21,144 bases of DNA from an uncultured Oscillospiraceae bacterium (GTDB lineage: Bacteria > Bacillota > Clostridia > Oscillospirales > Oscillospiraceae). Below are positions 8,105-15,469 of this stretch, piece by piece. The position numbers were made by a program, and so were the translations under genes. The notes under the pieces were generated by a model. The model was not told where the DNA came from, did no database searches, and was given only the letters and a program-made list of their open reading frames with translations. Each line of letters starts with the position of its first letter. The first letter of the stretch is position 1. The stretch spans positions 1 through 21,144 of the forward strand of contig CAJUAC010000051.1 of the NCBI GenBank assembly GCA_910583885.1, given 5' to 3'.

Positions 8105-8728
8105 ATGAAGAAAAAGGGACGCCTTGGGCTCCTGTTGATTGCCATGTTCCTGGTTGCCTGTATCGGGGCCGCAGGATATTTTTCCGTCAGCCTGCGCCAG
8201 CAGGATTCCCTGACATGCAGGAAAACGGATGTCTCCCCTGCTGCCATGGAGGCTATTGATTATGACGTCCATCTCGGTAAGGATGTCCATGGCGCATCTA
8301 TTGTCGCCGAATTGTGGTACAACGGCATTTGTGTGAAAAGCCATCCACTCCTGTTAGACAGCCAGGCTTCCCAGCTGCACATCTCTATTTTGGCAGATGG
8401 GTTTGGGACCAGCGAGGGGACCCGCGGCCTGAATGTCCAAATCCATACGGATCAATCCACCGATGCCCTGCTGACGTATTTTGATCTTCCTGTCCAGGTG
8501 ACGGGATATTCCTTTACCGCCTATGACAGTGGGGAGGTCCTCCCCGTTACTGCCGGGGCGGAGCAGATCCTTGCGGCCATGGCGTTTGATGTGGGCGCTG
8601 GTGTCAGCGGCATCAGCTGTGCGTCATTATTGGATGATCCGGAGCGGTTGACGTCGGCCTCCTGCCTGCTGGCGGTACGTGCGGCATTTACCGCAGAACA
8701 GCCGCAGGAGACGGGACCGGCACAATGA
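8105..8728 (+). CDS. Putative lipoprotein or membrane-anchored protein of unknown function
   Basis: A 207-residue protein with a strong AGGAGG (8092-8097) 7 nt before ATG 8105. MKKKGR is followed by a hydrophobic helix containing LVAC, which fits a lipobox with C19 as the lipidated residue. The hydrophobic stretch continues past the cysteine, so a simple N-terminal anchor is equally possible. The remainder (about residues 30-207) has no motif I recognise; it is beta-rich and carries four further cysteines. It is the last gene before the hairpin at 8793-8830 and so probably the end of the trpS-tagO-wecB transcript. Its base use is slightly more AT-rich than its neighbours. Confidence 0.65.
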   Translation: MKKKGRLGLLLIAMFLVACIGAAGYFSVSLRQQDSLTCRKTDVSPAAMEAIDYDVHLGKDVHGASIVAELWYNGICVKSHPLLLDSQASQLHISILADGFGTSEGTRGLNVQIHTDQSTDALLTYFDLPVQVTGYSFTAYDSGEVLPVTAGAEQILAAMAFDVGAGVSGISCASLLDDPERLTSASCLLAVRAAFTAEQPQETGPAQ

Positions 8729-8792
8729 CCCGCCGCCTGTGCGCGGTTCCCCCTGGCTGCAGATTCTGCTGCTATTGCGATTTTTGACCATG

Positions 8793-8830
8793 AATAAAGT
8801 CCGGGAGGCGATTGCCTCCCGGACTTTATT
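8793..8830 (+). terminator. Strong intrinsic terminator of the trpS-tagO-wecB operon
   Basis: AATAAAGTCCGGGAGGC (8793-8809) and its perfect complement (8814-8830) form a 17-bp stem with a GATT loop. The A-rich 5' side and T-rich 3' side let the end of the stem act as the T-run on either strand. It lies 64 nt past the last stop codon. Confidence 0.82.
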
Positions 8831-8858
8831 GTCACCGGATCCCCCCGGTGCATATTGT
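8829..8858 (+). promoter_or_regulatory. Possible promoter for the P-loop NTPase gene
   Basis: TTGTCA (8829-8834) and TATTGT (8853-8858) are 18 bp apart. The -35 box overlaps the last two bases of the upstream terminator. The -35 box matches 5 of 6 and the -10 box 4 of 6 consensus bases, and the predicted leader to ATG 8894 is about 30 nt. Confidence 0.45.
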
Positions 8859-8893
8859 GGAAAGAGAATCTGAGAGCTCAGGAGGAAAAACCT

Positions 8894-9967
8894 ATGGCAA
8901 ATACAACGCATTTCTTCCTCGGTGCAAACAGCGGGCGCGGCTTCCAGAACCTGTTTGACCGCTTCTGTGCGCCGGAAAACCACTACGATCTGCTGGTGCT
9001 CAAGGGCGGCCCCGGCGCTGGGAAATCCACCATGATGCGGCGCATCGGCAGGGCCATGGAGGAGCGCGGGGAACAGGTGGAATACCTGTATTGCTCCGGG
9101 GATCCCGGATCCCTGGACGGCGTACATATCCCCCGGATCCGGGCAGCAGTCGTAGATGGCACTGCGCCCCATATCGTCGAACCCAAATATCCCGCCGCAG
9201 TGGACCGTTACGTCAACCTGGGGCAGTTCTACGACATTGCCGCCGCCAAGGCGTCCAGGGCGGAGATCGTCCACCACTCTAGCGCCTGCTCTACCGCCTA
9301 CCAGCGCGCCTACCGTGCGCTGGGCGCTGCGCGGCAGATTGCGGACAGCGCCGCAGTCCTGGTGGCGGAGGGGCTGGACGGTGACAAGCTGCTGCGCCGC
9401 ACAGACGGGATCATCGGCCGGGAGATCCGGGGGAAGGGCTCCGGTGGGACGGATGCGTACCGCTTCCTGGGCAGTATCACCTGCAAGGGAGCCATCTGGC
9501 GGTTTGATACGGTAGAAGCCCTATGCCCCAAGATCTACCAGCTCCAGGACACCTATGGCCTGGCCGCCCCCATGCTGGAGCGCATCCGCGCCGCCGCCAG
9601 GGCTCGGGGCTATGCTGCCATCATCTGCCCCGACCCGGAGCACATCGAGTGCATCCACCACCTGCTCCTCCCGGAGCTGGGGTTGGCCTTTGTCTCCTCC
9701 CGGGAGGGGATGCACTACGACGGCCCCGCCTACCGCCGTATCCGGCTGGACGCCATGGTCGCCCCCGTCCACCTCAAGCGCTGCAAGGGGCGGCTCCGCT
9801 TCGTGCGGCGGGTGGAAGAAGCCCTGCGGGATGAGGGGCTGGAGGCCCTGCGGGAGGCCAAGGCGTCCCATGACGCCCTGGAGGCCGTCTACCGGCCCAA
9901 CGTGGACTTTGCAGGTGTGGATGCCTGTGTTGCCCAGGAGCTGGAGCGGCTGGAAAGCTACCTTTGA
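8894..9967 (+). CDS. P-loop NTPase of the PRK06851 type, with a degenerate second half
   Basis: A 357-residue cytoplasmic ATP-binding protein of a family (PRK06851) common in spore-forming Firmicutes, of unknown function. The Walker A motif GGPGAGKST is at residues 38-46. Conserved text follows: YCSGDPGSLDGVHIP and VVDGTAPHIVEPKYP. The protein is an internal duplication: residues 7-110 (FFLGANSGRGF, then CSGDP..LDGV..P) are echoed from residue 189 (YRFLGSITCKGA, then ICPDPEHIECIHHLLLPEL). In the second copy the P-loop position reads LQDTYGLAAPML, with no G-x4-GK-S/T. So only the first half should bind nucleotide. GGAGGAAAAA precedes the ATG. It stands alone between two hairpins. Confidence 0.82.
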   Translation: MANTTHFFLGANSGRGFQNLFDRFCAPENHYDLLVLKGGPGAGKSTMMRRIGRAMEERGEQVEYLYCSGDPGSLDGVHIPRIRAAVVDGTAPHIVEPKYPAAVDRYVNLGQFYDIAAAKASRAEIVHHSSACSTAYQRAYRALGAARQIADSAAVLVAEGLDGDKLLRRTDGIIGREIRGKGSGGTDAYRFLGSITCKGAIWRFDTVEALCPKIYQLQDTYGLAAPMLERIRAAARARGYAAIICPDPEHIECIHHLLLPELGLAFVSSREGMHYDGPAYRRIRLDAMVAPVHLKRCKGRLRFVRRVEEALRDEGLEALREAKASHDALEAVYRPNVDFAGVDACVAQELERLESYL

Positions 9968-9985
9968 ACCATCACCGCATCAGCC

Positions 9986-10020
9986 AGGCGGCGCGCCCTT
10001 TTTGAGAGGACGCGCCGCCT
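9986..10020. terminator. Hairpin between convergent genes
   Basis: AGGCGGCGCG (9986-9995) and CGCGCCGCCT (10011-10020) pair perfectly around a 15-nt loop, and the stem extends through CAGC/GCTG with one bulge. It lies between the stop codons of the NTPase gene and the minus-strand permease gene, so it could end both transcripts. There is no long T-run on either side. Confidence 0.55.
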
Positions 10021-10026
10021 GCTGTC

Positions 10027-11316
10027 CTACGGCTCCCGGACAGCCCGGGCACTCATCCGGAAGGCTGCCCAGCCATACGCCCCGTACAGGGCGGCAAACC
10101 CGGCCAAGAATACCCCGCAGAGCCTCCACAGCAGGAGCGGCTCGCCCATCTTATCTCCTACCAGCGGCACAGTGGCCGCAAGAAGGGGGAAAAAGAGGGC
10201 CAGCGGGGTGCTGAACGCCAGGCCGATCTGCTTCGCCAGCAGGCGCCGGATCTGCCCCTCGCTCTTTCCCAGGCGGCGCAGGATCCGGATCCCGCGCCGC
10301 TCCCGCTGGACCTCCACCACCCGGCGGAGGGAGAGTACCGCAAAATAGAGCACGCCAAAGATCACGCAGATGCACAGCTGCAAAAAGCCCATCCAGCGCT
10401 GCATCCCCGGCTCCATCCACACGTGCCCCGGCGCAAGCATTACCCCGCCAAGGAGGAACGCAGCCGCGCAGAAAACCAGGCACAGGAAGAGCACGCTGTT
10501 CATCACTGCGCCGGAGGCCCCGCCTGCGAGGTACTGCCCTGCCAGATATAGCCGGTCCCCGGCCAATAGCCGCCCTGCCCGCCGGTAAGCGCTCCCCAGG
10601 GCGTATACCGCCCGGTAAAAGGAGACGGCCAGGGTGAGCAGCGGCAGGGACACCAGGGAGACCAGCGCATTCCCGCTCCCATCCGGCAGCAGGGCAATCC
10701 CTGCCAGCATCGCGGCCAACAGCAGGGCACTGGCAGCGGCCACAGCCGCCCATCCCCTGCCAGTCCCTCTGCCCGGCGACAGGTTCCGCCGCTCCTCCTG
10801 CATCAGCTCCCGGATTTCCAGCCGCCGGATCATCCCCGCTGTGCCCAGCAGGGAGAGCAGCGAGATCACCAGGAAATATCCGCCAGTCTCTGCTGCTGCG
10901 TGTAAGGCCGACTGGGCCGCCACCGCCGTCCCGCCAGGCAGCAGGAGACTGAACAGCAGCGCCCCCAGGCCGAGCCCCAGCGGCGTCCCCACTGCGAAGC
11001 AGGTACACCCCATCAAAAAGGATTCCAGGAAGAACATGCCCGCCAGCTGCCCCCGTCCCATCCCCAGAAGGAGGTAGCAGGCAAACTCCCTGGCCCGCTG
11101 CCGGAGGATGAAGCGGTTGACATACCGCATCAATACCGCCATGATCAGCGTGACCAGCAGGGGGAGGGAGGCGGTTTCAAGGCCTGCCCGTCCACCGGCA
11201 GCGGACACCAGCCCCGACAGGGCCATTACCGCCGTCAGCACCGTCAGCGTGACCGTGTAGATCAGATAGTCCCGCCCGGAGCGCAGGGCGTTGCGGACGG
11301 AAAGCTTAAGATACAT
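10027..11316 (-). CDS. ABC transporter permease, BceB/FtsX-like, without a large external domain
   Basis: A 429-residue membrane protein with about ten hydrophobic helices. FtsX-like text lies after the second helix (RQRAREFACYLLLGMGRGQLAGMFFLE) and again near the C-terminus (GIRILRRLGKSEGQIRRLLAKQ), as in BceB-type peptide-antibiotic exporters. Known BceB proteins are about 620-650 residues with a roughly 200-residue external sensor domain between helices 7 and 8. Here that gap is only about 15-20 residues (APGHVWMEPGMQRW), so the sensor is absent. The gene overlaps the ATPase gene by 11 nt, indicating translational coupling. No two-component system lies beside it. The substrate is unknown: a peptide antibiotic, lipid or envelope component is plausible. 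Confidence 0.82.
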   Translation of the reverse strand: MYLKLSVRNALRSGRDYLIYTVTLTVLTAVMALSGLVSAAGGRAGLETASLPLLVTLIMAVLMRYVNRFILRQRAREFACYLLLGMGRGQLAGMFFLESFLMGCTCFAVGTPLGLGLGALLFSLLLPGGTAVAAQSALHAAAETGGYFLVISLLSLLGTAGMIRRLEIRELMQEERRNLSPGRGTGRGWAAVAAASALLLAAMLAGIALLPDGSGNALVSLVSLPLLTLAVSFYRAVYALGSAYRRAGRLLAGDRLYLAGQYLAGGASGAVMNSVLFLCLVFCAAAFLLGGVMLAPGHVWMEPGMQRWMGFLQLCICVIFGVLYFAVLSLRRVVEVQRERRGIRILRRLGKSEGQIRRLLAKQIGLAFSTPLALFFPLLAATVPLVGDKMGEPLLLWRLCGVFLAGFAALYGAYGWAAFRMSARAVREP

Positions 11317-12061
11317 AGCCCTGATCCCCCATCAGCCCCGCCATCCGGTCCAGGATGCGCAGGAAGAAGGCCTGCCGGTCCAGGCCGCCCCGCTCCAAAC
11401 TTCCGGCAATCCGACCGTCCCGCATCAGCAGGATGTTTCCGCAGTAGCTGGCGGAGATGGCGTCGTGAGTCACCATCAGAATGGTGGCTCCGAGCTCCCT
11501 GTTGAGGCGGGCCAGGACGTCCATCAGGTTCTTGGCCGCATGGGAATCCAGCGCGCCGGTGGGCTCATCCGCCAGAATCAGATCCGGCTTGGCCGCCAGG
11601 GCCCGCGCGCAGGCACACCGCTGCCGCTGTCCCCCGGACACCTGGTAGGGGAACTTGTCCAGTACATGCCCGATCTCCAGCAGCTCCCCCAGCTCCGCCG
11701 CCGTCTTGGCGGCCTCCGGCCGCTTCTGGATGGTGAGGGCCAGGGCAATATTCTCCCGCAGGGTCAGGGTATCCAGCAGGTTGTAATCCTGGAAGATGAA
11801 CCCCAGGTGATCCCGGCGGAAGCGGGCTGTGTCTGCCATACTGCCGGTGTCCTGCCCATTGATCCTGATCTGCCCAGCGGTGGGGCGGTCGATGGTGGCG
11901 ATCAGGTTCAGGAGTGTGGACTTCCCGGAACCGGACGCGCCCATAATCCCCCAGAAGGCCCCCTTCGGCAGGCAGAAGCTCACCCCGTCCACCGCACGGA
12001 CTGCCGTGTCCCCGGCGCCGTACTCCTTGGCCACCTGAACCAGCTCTAAAGCGTTTTCCAT
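11306..12061 (-). CDS. ABC transporter ATP-binding protein (MacB/BceA type)
   Basis: A 251-residue ATPase with every expected motif: Walker A GASGSGKST near residue 40, Q-loop (FIFQDYNLL), signature YQVSGGQRQR, Walker B LILADEPTGALDS and the switch histidine in MVTHD. The TGALDS variant and the overall sequence put it in the MacB/LolD/BceA group that works with FtsX-type permeases, here encoded directly downstream. The start at 12061 has GGGAGGG upstream; a much longer open frame on this strand continues antisense through ppk and is an artefact. The signature loop contains cysteines (RQRCACARALAAKP), slightly unusual but outside the catalytic motif. Confidence 0.93.
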   Translation of the reverse strand: MENALELVQVAKEYGAGDTAVRAVDGVSFCLPKGAFWGIMGASGSGKSTLLNLIATIDRPTAGQIRINGQDTGSMADTARFRRDHLGFIFQDYNLLDTLTLRENIALALTIQKRPEAAKTAAELGELLEIGHVLDKFPYQVSGGQRQRCACARALAAKPDLILADEPTGALDSHAAKNLMDVLARLNRELGATILMVTHDAISASYCGNILLMRDGRIAGSLERGGLDRQAFFLRILDRMAGLMGDQGYVS

Positions 12062-12090
12062 AGTGCCCTCCCATGTCGTTTGATGCCCCC

Positions 12091-12119
12091 ATTTTAGCAC
12101 TGCCGCCGGGAGGTGTAAA
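12091..12119 (-). promoter_or_regulatory. Promoter of the ABC transporter pair
   Basis: On the minus strand, TTTACA (12119-12114) and TAAAAT (12096-12091) are 17 bp apart, with TG one base before the -10 box. The start is expected near 12084, leaving a short leader with a good Shine-Dalgarno. A second possible pair further upstream (TTGACA and TATAAA, 15-bp spacer) overlaps the -35 box of the ppk promoter. Confidence 0.65.
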
Positions 12120-12144
12120 GAGGATTTATACAGGGAAAACGCTC

Positions 12145-12173
12145 TTGTCAAGGGGCAGTCCGGATGATATAAT
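12145..12173 (+). promoter_or_regulatory. Promoter of ppk
   Basis: TTGTCA (12145-12150) and a perfect TATAAT (12168-12173) have a 17-bp spacer. It is divergent from the ABC transporter promoter, with about 25 bp between their -35 boxes. The predicted leader is about 55 nt. I saw no Pho-box-like direct repeats upstream. Confidence 0.78.
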
Positions 12174-12235
12174 GGCGGCAAAGGGATCATACAATGTGCC
12201 CGGCCCTGTGCCGGGTGGGAGGGAGTTCGATCACC

Positions 12236-14359
12236 ATGGAGCAGCGCGTAAACCAGTATGCCTGCACGCAGAACCGCGAGCTGAGCTGGCTGCGGTTCAA
12301 CCGCCGTGTCCTGGAGGAGGCGGGGGATGGGACGGTCCCCCTGCTGGAGCGGCTGAAATTCATCTCTATTTTTACCAGCAACCTGGACGAATTCTTTATG
12401 GTCCGGGTGGGGAACCTGTTTGACCTCTCCCTGGTGTCGCCGGATGAGATCGACAATAAGACCGGCCTGACCCCTGCCGGGCAGCTGGAGGAGATCTACA
12501 GCGTCATCCCCGGCCTCATTGAGATCAAAAACCGCCTGTATACCGAGGTGGACGCCCTGCTGCGCCAGCAGGGCATCTGCGACCTGACCATGGAGGAGCT
12601 CTCGCCGGAGGAGCGGAAGTTCGTCAGCACCTACTATAAGGCGAAGATCCTCCCCGTTCTGTCCCCCCAGATCGTGGACACCCACCACCCATTTCCTCAC
12701 CTGGCCAACAAGGCGCTCTATGTGGCGGCCCTGCTGCGGGGCAAGAAGGGGACGGCCTCCCTGGGGTTCCTGCCGGTGCCGGAGAAGCTGCCTGCTTTCC
12801 TGTCCATGCCCGGGGCCCCCAGCCGCTACCTCCGCATGGAGACCATCCTCCACCATTGGGCCCCCACCCTGTTTGGCGGCTTCAAGCTGGAGAATTCCTG
12901 CATCCTCTGTGTCACCCGCAATGCGGATCTTGATCTGGATATGGAGCTGCTGGAGGGGGGCGGCGAGGACATCCGCAGCCGCATGAGCAAGCTGCTGAAG
13001 AAGCGGGCCAGCCAGTCGGTGGTCCGCCTGGAGCTGTCGAAGAAGATCGGCGGCGAGTTTTTGAAGCTGCTGAAAAGCCGCATCCGGGTGGAGAGCCATC
13101 AAACCTATTTCGACCAGTCCCCCCTGGATATGAAGTATGTCTACAGCCTGATCCGCTCCCTGCCGGAGTGGGAATCCCTGGCCTTCCCCTCCTACCGGCC
13201 CCGCTGGCCGGAGGATCTGGACGATTCCACCAGCATCATCGAGCAGGTCCGCCGCCGGGACCGCCTGCTGTTTTTCCCCTTTGACGGGGTGGAGCCGTTT
13301 TTGCGGATGCTGGACGAGGCGGCGGAGCGGCCGGATGTGATCTCCATCAAAATCACCATCTACCGCCTGGCCTCCTCCTCCAAGGTGGCCCACATCCTCT
13401 GCAAGGCGGCGGAGAACGGCAAGGATGTAACGGTACTCATGGAGCTGCGTGCGCGGTTTGACGAGGCGAACAACATCTCCTGGTCCCGCCTTCTGGAGGA
13501 CGCGGGCTGCCGGGTGATCTACGGCGTGGAGGAGTACAAGTGCCACAGCAAGATCTGCCTGATTACCCTGCGCAAGGGGGACAAGCTCAGCTATATCACC
13601 CAGATCGGCACCGGAAATTACAATGAGAACACCAACGCCATGTATACGGACCTGAGCCTGATGACCGCCAACGAGCAGATCGGCCTGGATGGCACAGTAT
13701 TTTTCCAGAACATGCTGGTTGGCAACCTGGAGGGGGCGTACCAGCATCTGCTGGTGGCCCCGTCGGGGATCAAGCCCAAGCTGCTTGCCCTGATAGACGG
13801 CGAGATTGCCAAGGGCCCGGAGGGGTATATCCGCATCAAGGCCAACTCCATGACCGAGCGGGAGGTGATGGAGAAGCTGGTGGAGGCGTCCCAGGCGGGG
13901 GTGCAGATCCAGCTGATCCTGCGTGGCATCTGCTGCCTGCGGCCCGGCATCGCCGCCCAGACGGAGAACATCCATGTCACCAGCATTGTGGGCCGCTATC
14001 TGGAGCACGGGCGGATTTACTGCTTTGGCCGGGGCAAGGACGCGGTCCTGTACATCGCCTCCGCCGACCTGATGACCAGGAACCTGAACCACCGCGTAGA
14101 GATTGCCTGCCCCATCTATGACCGGGAGGTGCGCTCCCAGCTGCTCTGGATTCTCCACACCCAGCTGGAGGACAATGTCAAGGCCAGTTCCCTGCTGCCG
14201 GATGGCTCCTACTGCCGCAAGGTCAACAGCCTGGCCCCCTGCAACAGCCAGGAGGCATTTATGGAGGCCTCCATCCACAAGCCGGAACCGCGGCCCGAGC
14301 GGCCTGACCCGCTCCGCCGGCTGCTCGGCGGGCTGCTGGGGAAACGGGAAAGCAGGTAA
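12236..14359 (+). CDS. ppk1: Polyphosphate kinase 1
   Basis: Makes long-chain polyphosphate reversibly from the gamma phosphate of ATP. The 707-residue length fits PPK1. NRELSWLRFNRRVLEEA (residues 13-29) is the N-terminal signature. The two conserved histidines of the PLD-like active site are present: H437 in EYKCHSKICL, matching the phosphorylated histidine of the E. coli enzyme, and H591 in YLEHGRIYCF. The N, head, C1 and C2 domains all seem complete. The start at 12236 was chosen because GGGAGGGAG lies about 10 nt upstream and the family begins there; an in-frame ATG at 12194 would put the Shine-Dalgarno inside the coding region. It is monocistronic, with its own promoter and an AT-rich palindrome directly after the stop codon. 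Confidence 0.96.
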   Translation: MEQRVNQYACTQNRELSWLRFNRRVLEEAGDGTVPLLERLKFISIFTSNLDEFFMVRVGNLFDLSLVSPDEIDNKTGLTPAGQLEEIYSVIPGLIEIKNRLYTEVDALLRQQGICDLTMEELSPEERKFVSTYYKAKILPVLSPQIVDTHHPFPHLANKALYVAALLRGKKGTASLGFLPVPEKLPAFLSMPGAPSRYLRMETILHHWAPTLFGGFKLENSCILCVTRNADLDLDMELLEGGGEDIRSRMSKLLKKRASQSVVRLELSKKIGGEFLKLLKSRIRVESHQTYFDQSPLDMKYVYSLIRSLPEWESLAFPSYRPRWPEDLDDSTSIIEQVRRRDRLLFFPFDGVEPFLRMLDEAAERPDVISIKITIYRLASSSKVAHILCKAAENGKDVTVLMELRARFDEANNISWSRLLEDAGCRVIYGVEEYKCHSKICLITLRKGDKLSYITQIGTGNYNENTNAMYTDLSLMTANEQIGLDGTVFFQNMLVGNLEGAYQHLLVAPSGIKPKLLALIDGEIAKGPEGYIRIKANSMTEREVMEKLVEASQAGVQIQLILRGICCLRPGIAAQTENIHVTSIVGRYLEHGRIYCFGRGKDAVLYIASADLMTRNLNHRVEIACPIYDREVRSQLLWILHTQLEDNVKASSLLPDGSYCRKVNSLAPCNSQEAFMEASIHKPEPRPERPDPLRRLLGGLLGKRESR

Positions 14360-14360
14360 T

Positions 14361-14397
14361 CATTCTTTTTCTTAAAAGAAAAAGAATCAAAAAGAAT
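14361..14397. repeat. AT-rich palindromic repeat, copy 1
   Basis: ATTCTTTTTCTT (14362-14373) pairs with AAGAAAAAGAAT (14376-14387) around two bases, followed by CAAAAAGAA. A nearly identical copy in the same orientation lies at 20602-20639. This copy sits 2 nt after the ppk stop codon and the other 7 nt after the araC-like stop codon, so it may mark transcript ends. The AT-only stem and A-rich tail are not those of a standard intrinsic terminator. Confidence 0.7.
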
Positions 14398-14450
14398 TTG
14401 AAACGGGTTCATATTGGCTGCCATCCGCGTAAAAAAATAGTTTCAAGGAT

Positions 14451-14459
14451 TGGTACAAT
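14451..14459 (+). promoter_or_regulatory. Possible extended -10 promoter of the recombinase gene
   Basis: TGGTACAAT holds the TGn extension and a -10 box matching 5 of 6 bases. There is no good -35 box 17 bp upstream (the site is A-rich). Transcription would start near 14466, at the base of the hairpin that covers the ribosome binding site. Confidence 0.45.
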
Positions 14460-14464
14460 TCTCT

Positions 14465-14501
14465 CCCTTTTGTGTAACACTATGCGTAGGACACAAAAGG
14501 G
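14465..14501 (+). promoter_or_regulatory. Leader hairpin covering the recombinase Shine-Dalgarno
   Basis: CCCTTTTGTGT (14465-14475) pairs perfectly with ACACAAAAGGG (14491-14501) around a 15-nt loop. The 3' arm includes most of the ribosome binding site AAAAGGGGGAG, which lies 5-7 nt before ATG 14511. The folded leader should limit recombinase translation. The arms do not resemble the invertible-repeat arms, so this is not an extra copy of that site. Confidence 0.6.
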
Positions 14502-14510
14502 GGAGCGTTT

Positions 14511-15344
14511 ATGCTGATTGGTTGTCAGGAAATTGAGAGGCTTGCTGCCCAGATGCGGGGCGAGGAGCGGAGCGCGGCGACAGTGGAGAAGTATTGCCGG
14601 GAGGCGGCGCGTTTTGCCGCCTGGCTGGAGGGCCGGGAGGTCAATCAGGCGTTGGCATTGGAATACAAAGCAATACTCACAGAATCCCGCGCCCCTGCTG
14701 GGGTCAACGGTGCGGTAGCCGCTCTCAACCGGCTGTTTATGTTCCTGGGGGTAGAGGGATGCAGGCTGAAGGCGGTGAAGATTCAGCGGCAGATCTTCCG
14801 GGACGAGTCGCGGGAGCTGACGGAAAATGAGTACCGCCGCCTGCTGGCGGCGGCGCGGCAGCAGGGTAACGAGCGCCTGCTGCTGGTTATGGAGACCGTC
14901 TGCTCCACGGGGATCCGGGTCGGGGAGCTCCGGTTTTTTACCGTAGAGGCGGCTAAGCGGGGACGGGTGGAGGTAGACAACAAGGGCAAGCGGCGGACGG
15001 TCTTCCTGCCCGGGAAGCTGCAAACGCTGCTGCTGCGCTATGCCCGGAAGCGCGGGATTGCAGAGGGGCCGCTTTTCGTTACCCGCACCGGCAGGCCGCT
15101 GGATAGGAGCAATATCTGGTCAGAAATGAAAGGGTTGTGCCAGGCGGCTGGGGTGGAGCCGGGCAAGGTGTTCCCACACAATCTGCGGCACCTGTTTGCA
15201 AGGACGTACTACGGGCTGGAAAAGGATATTGTACGGTTGGCGGATATCCTCGGCCATGCCAGCATTGAAACGGCACGGATCTATACTATGGAATCCGGGT
15301 ATACCCATCGCAAGCAGCTGGAGCGGATGCGGCTGGTGATGTAA
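14511..15344 (+). CDS. Tyrosine recombinase (XerC/D-like), likely DNA invertase
   Basis: A 277-residue site-specific recombinase. The N-terminal 95 residues form the usual helical core-binding domain (RSAATVEKYCREAARFAAWL). The catalytic domain has the full set: R136 in STGIRVGEL, K158/K160 in NKGKRRTV, H223 and R226 in HNLRHLFA, H249 in LGHASIETARIY and the nucleophile Y258. No phage, excisionase or transfer genes lie nearby. Instead the gene ends 4 bp before a 31-bp inverted repeat whose partner lies ahead of a surface-protein gene. The natural reading is a dedicated invertase for that segment, acting as lone tyrosine recombinases do at other phase-variable promoters. Its leader hairpin covers the Shine-Dalgarno, and an antisense promoter lies downstream in the present orientation. 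Confidence 0.92.
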   Translation: MLIGCQEIERLAAQMRGEERSAATVEKYCREAARFAAWLEGREVNQALALEYKAILTESRAPAGVNGAVAALNRLFMFLGVEGCRLKAVKIQRQIFRDESRELTENEYRRLLAAARQQGNERLLLVMETVCSTGIRVGELRFFTVEAAKRGRVEVDNKGKRRTVFLPGKLQTLLLRYARKRGIAEGPLFVTRTGRPLDRSNIWSEMKGLCQAAGVEPGKVFPHNLRHLFARTYYGLEKDIVRLADILGHASIETARIYTMESGYTHRKQLERMRLVM

Positions 15345-15347
15345 AAA

Positions 15348-15378
15348 TTTTACCACGGAATTGTTGTTCCGTGGTAGT
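15348..15378. repeat. Left inverted repeat of the invertible element (recombination site)
   Basis: A 31-bp repeat whose reverse complement occurs at 15568-15598 with one mismatch. It is a dyad: TACCACGGAA (15351-15360), spacer TTGTTG (15361-15366), TTCCGTGGTA (15367-15376). Ten-base arms around a 6-bp asymmetric spacer fit a tyrosine recombinase core site. It starts 4 bp after the recombinase stop codon, and its hairpin may also weakly terminate transcription. Confidence 0.9.
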
Positions 15379-15409
15379 TTACCCCTCATACATAGGGCTT
15401 CATACTGAT

Positions 15410-15438
15410 ATCATAACAATAGTTGGACGATATTTCAA
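15410..15438 (-). promoter_or_regulatory. Sigma-A promoter inside the invertible segment
   Basis: On the minus strand, TTGAAA (15438-15433) and TATGAT (15415-15410) are separated by exactly 17 bp; each box matches 5 of 6 consensus bases. It now reads left, out through the left repeat and antisense into the recombinase gene. In the inverted state it would read right through the right repeat to the LRR gene. Confidence 0.8.
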
Positions 15439-15469
15439 GCCAAAAAGCGGATTTTGGGCATAGAAAAGC

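Noticed and set aside
11306..14278. A 990-codon open frame on the minus strand covering the ABC ATPase and all of ppk
   Set aside because: Only the last 251 codons look like a protein (ATPase). The upstream part is the antisense of ppk, whose catalytic motifs are clear on the plus strand. Such long shadow frames are common in GC-rich genes.
14482..14517. An 11-codon upstream frame in the recombinase leader, ending in TGA across the recombinase start
   Set aside because: It has no Shine-Dalgarno of its own, and its ATG lies in the loop of the hairpin. Translational coupling is conceivable, but nothing supports it beyond the open frame.
14511..15344. The recombinase as a phage or integrative-element integrase
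   Set aside because: There is no tRNA attachment site, excisionase, phage or transfer gene nearby, while a matching pair of inverted core sites lies next door.
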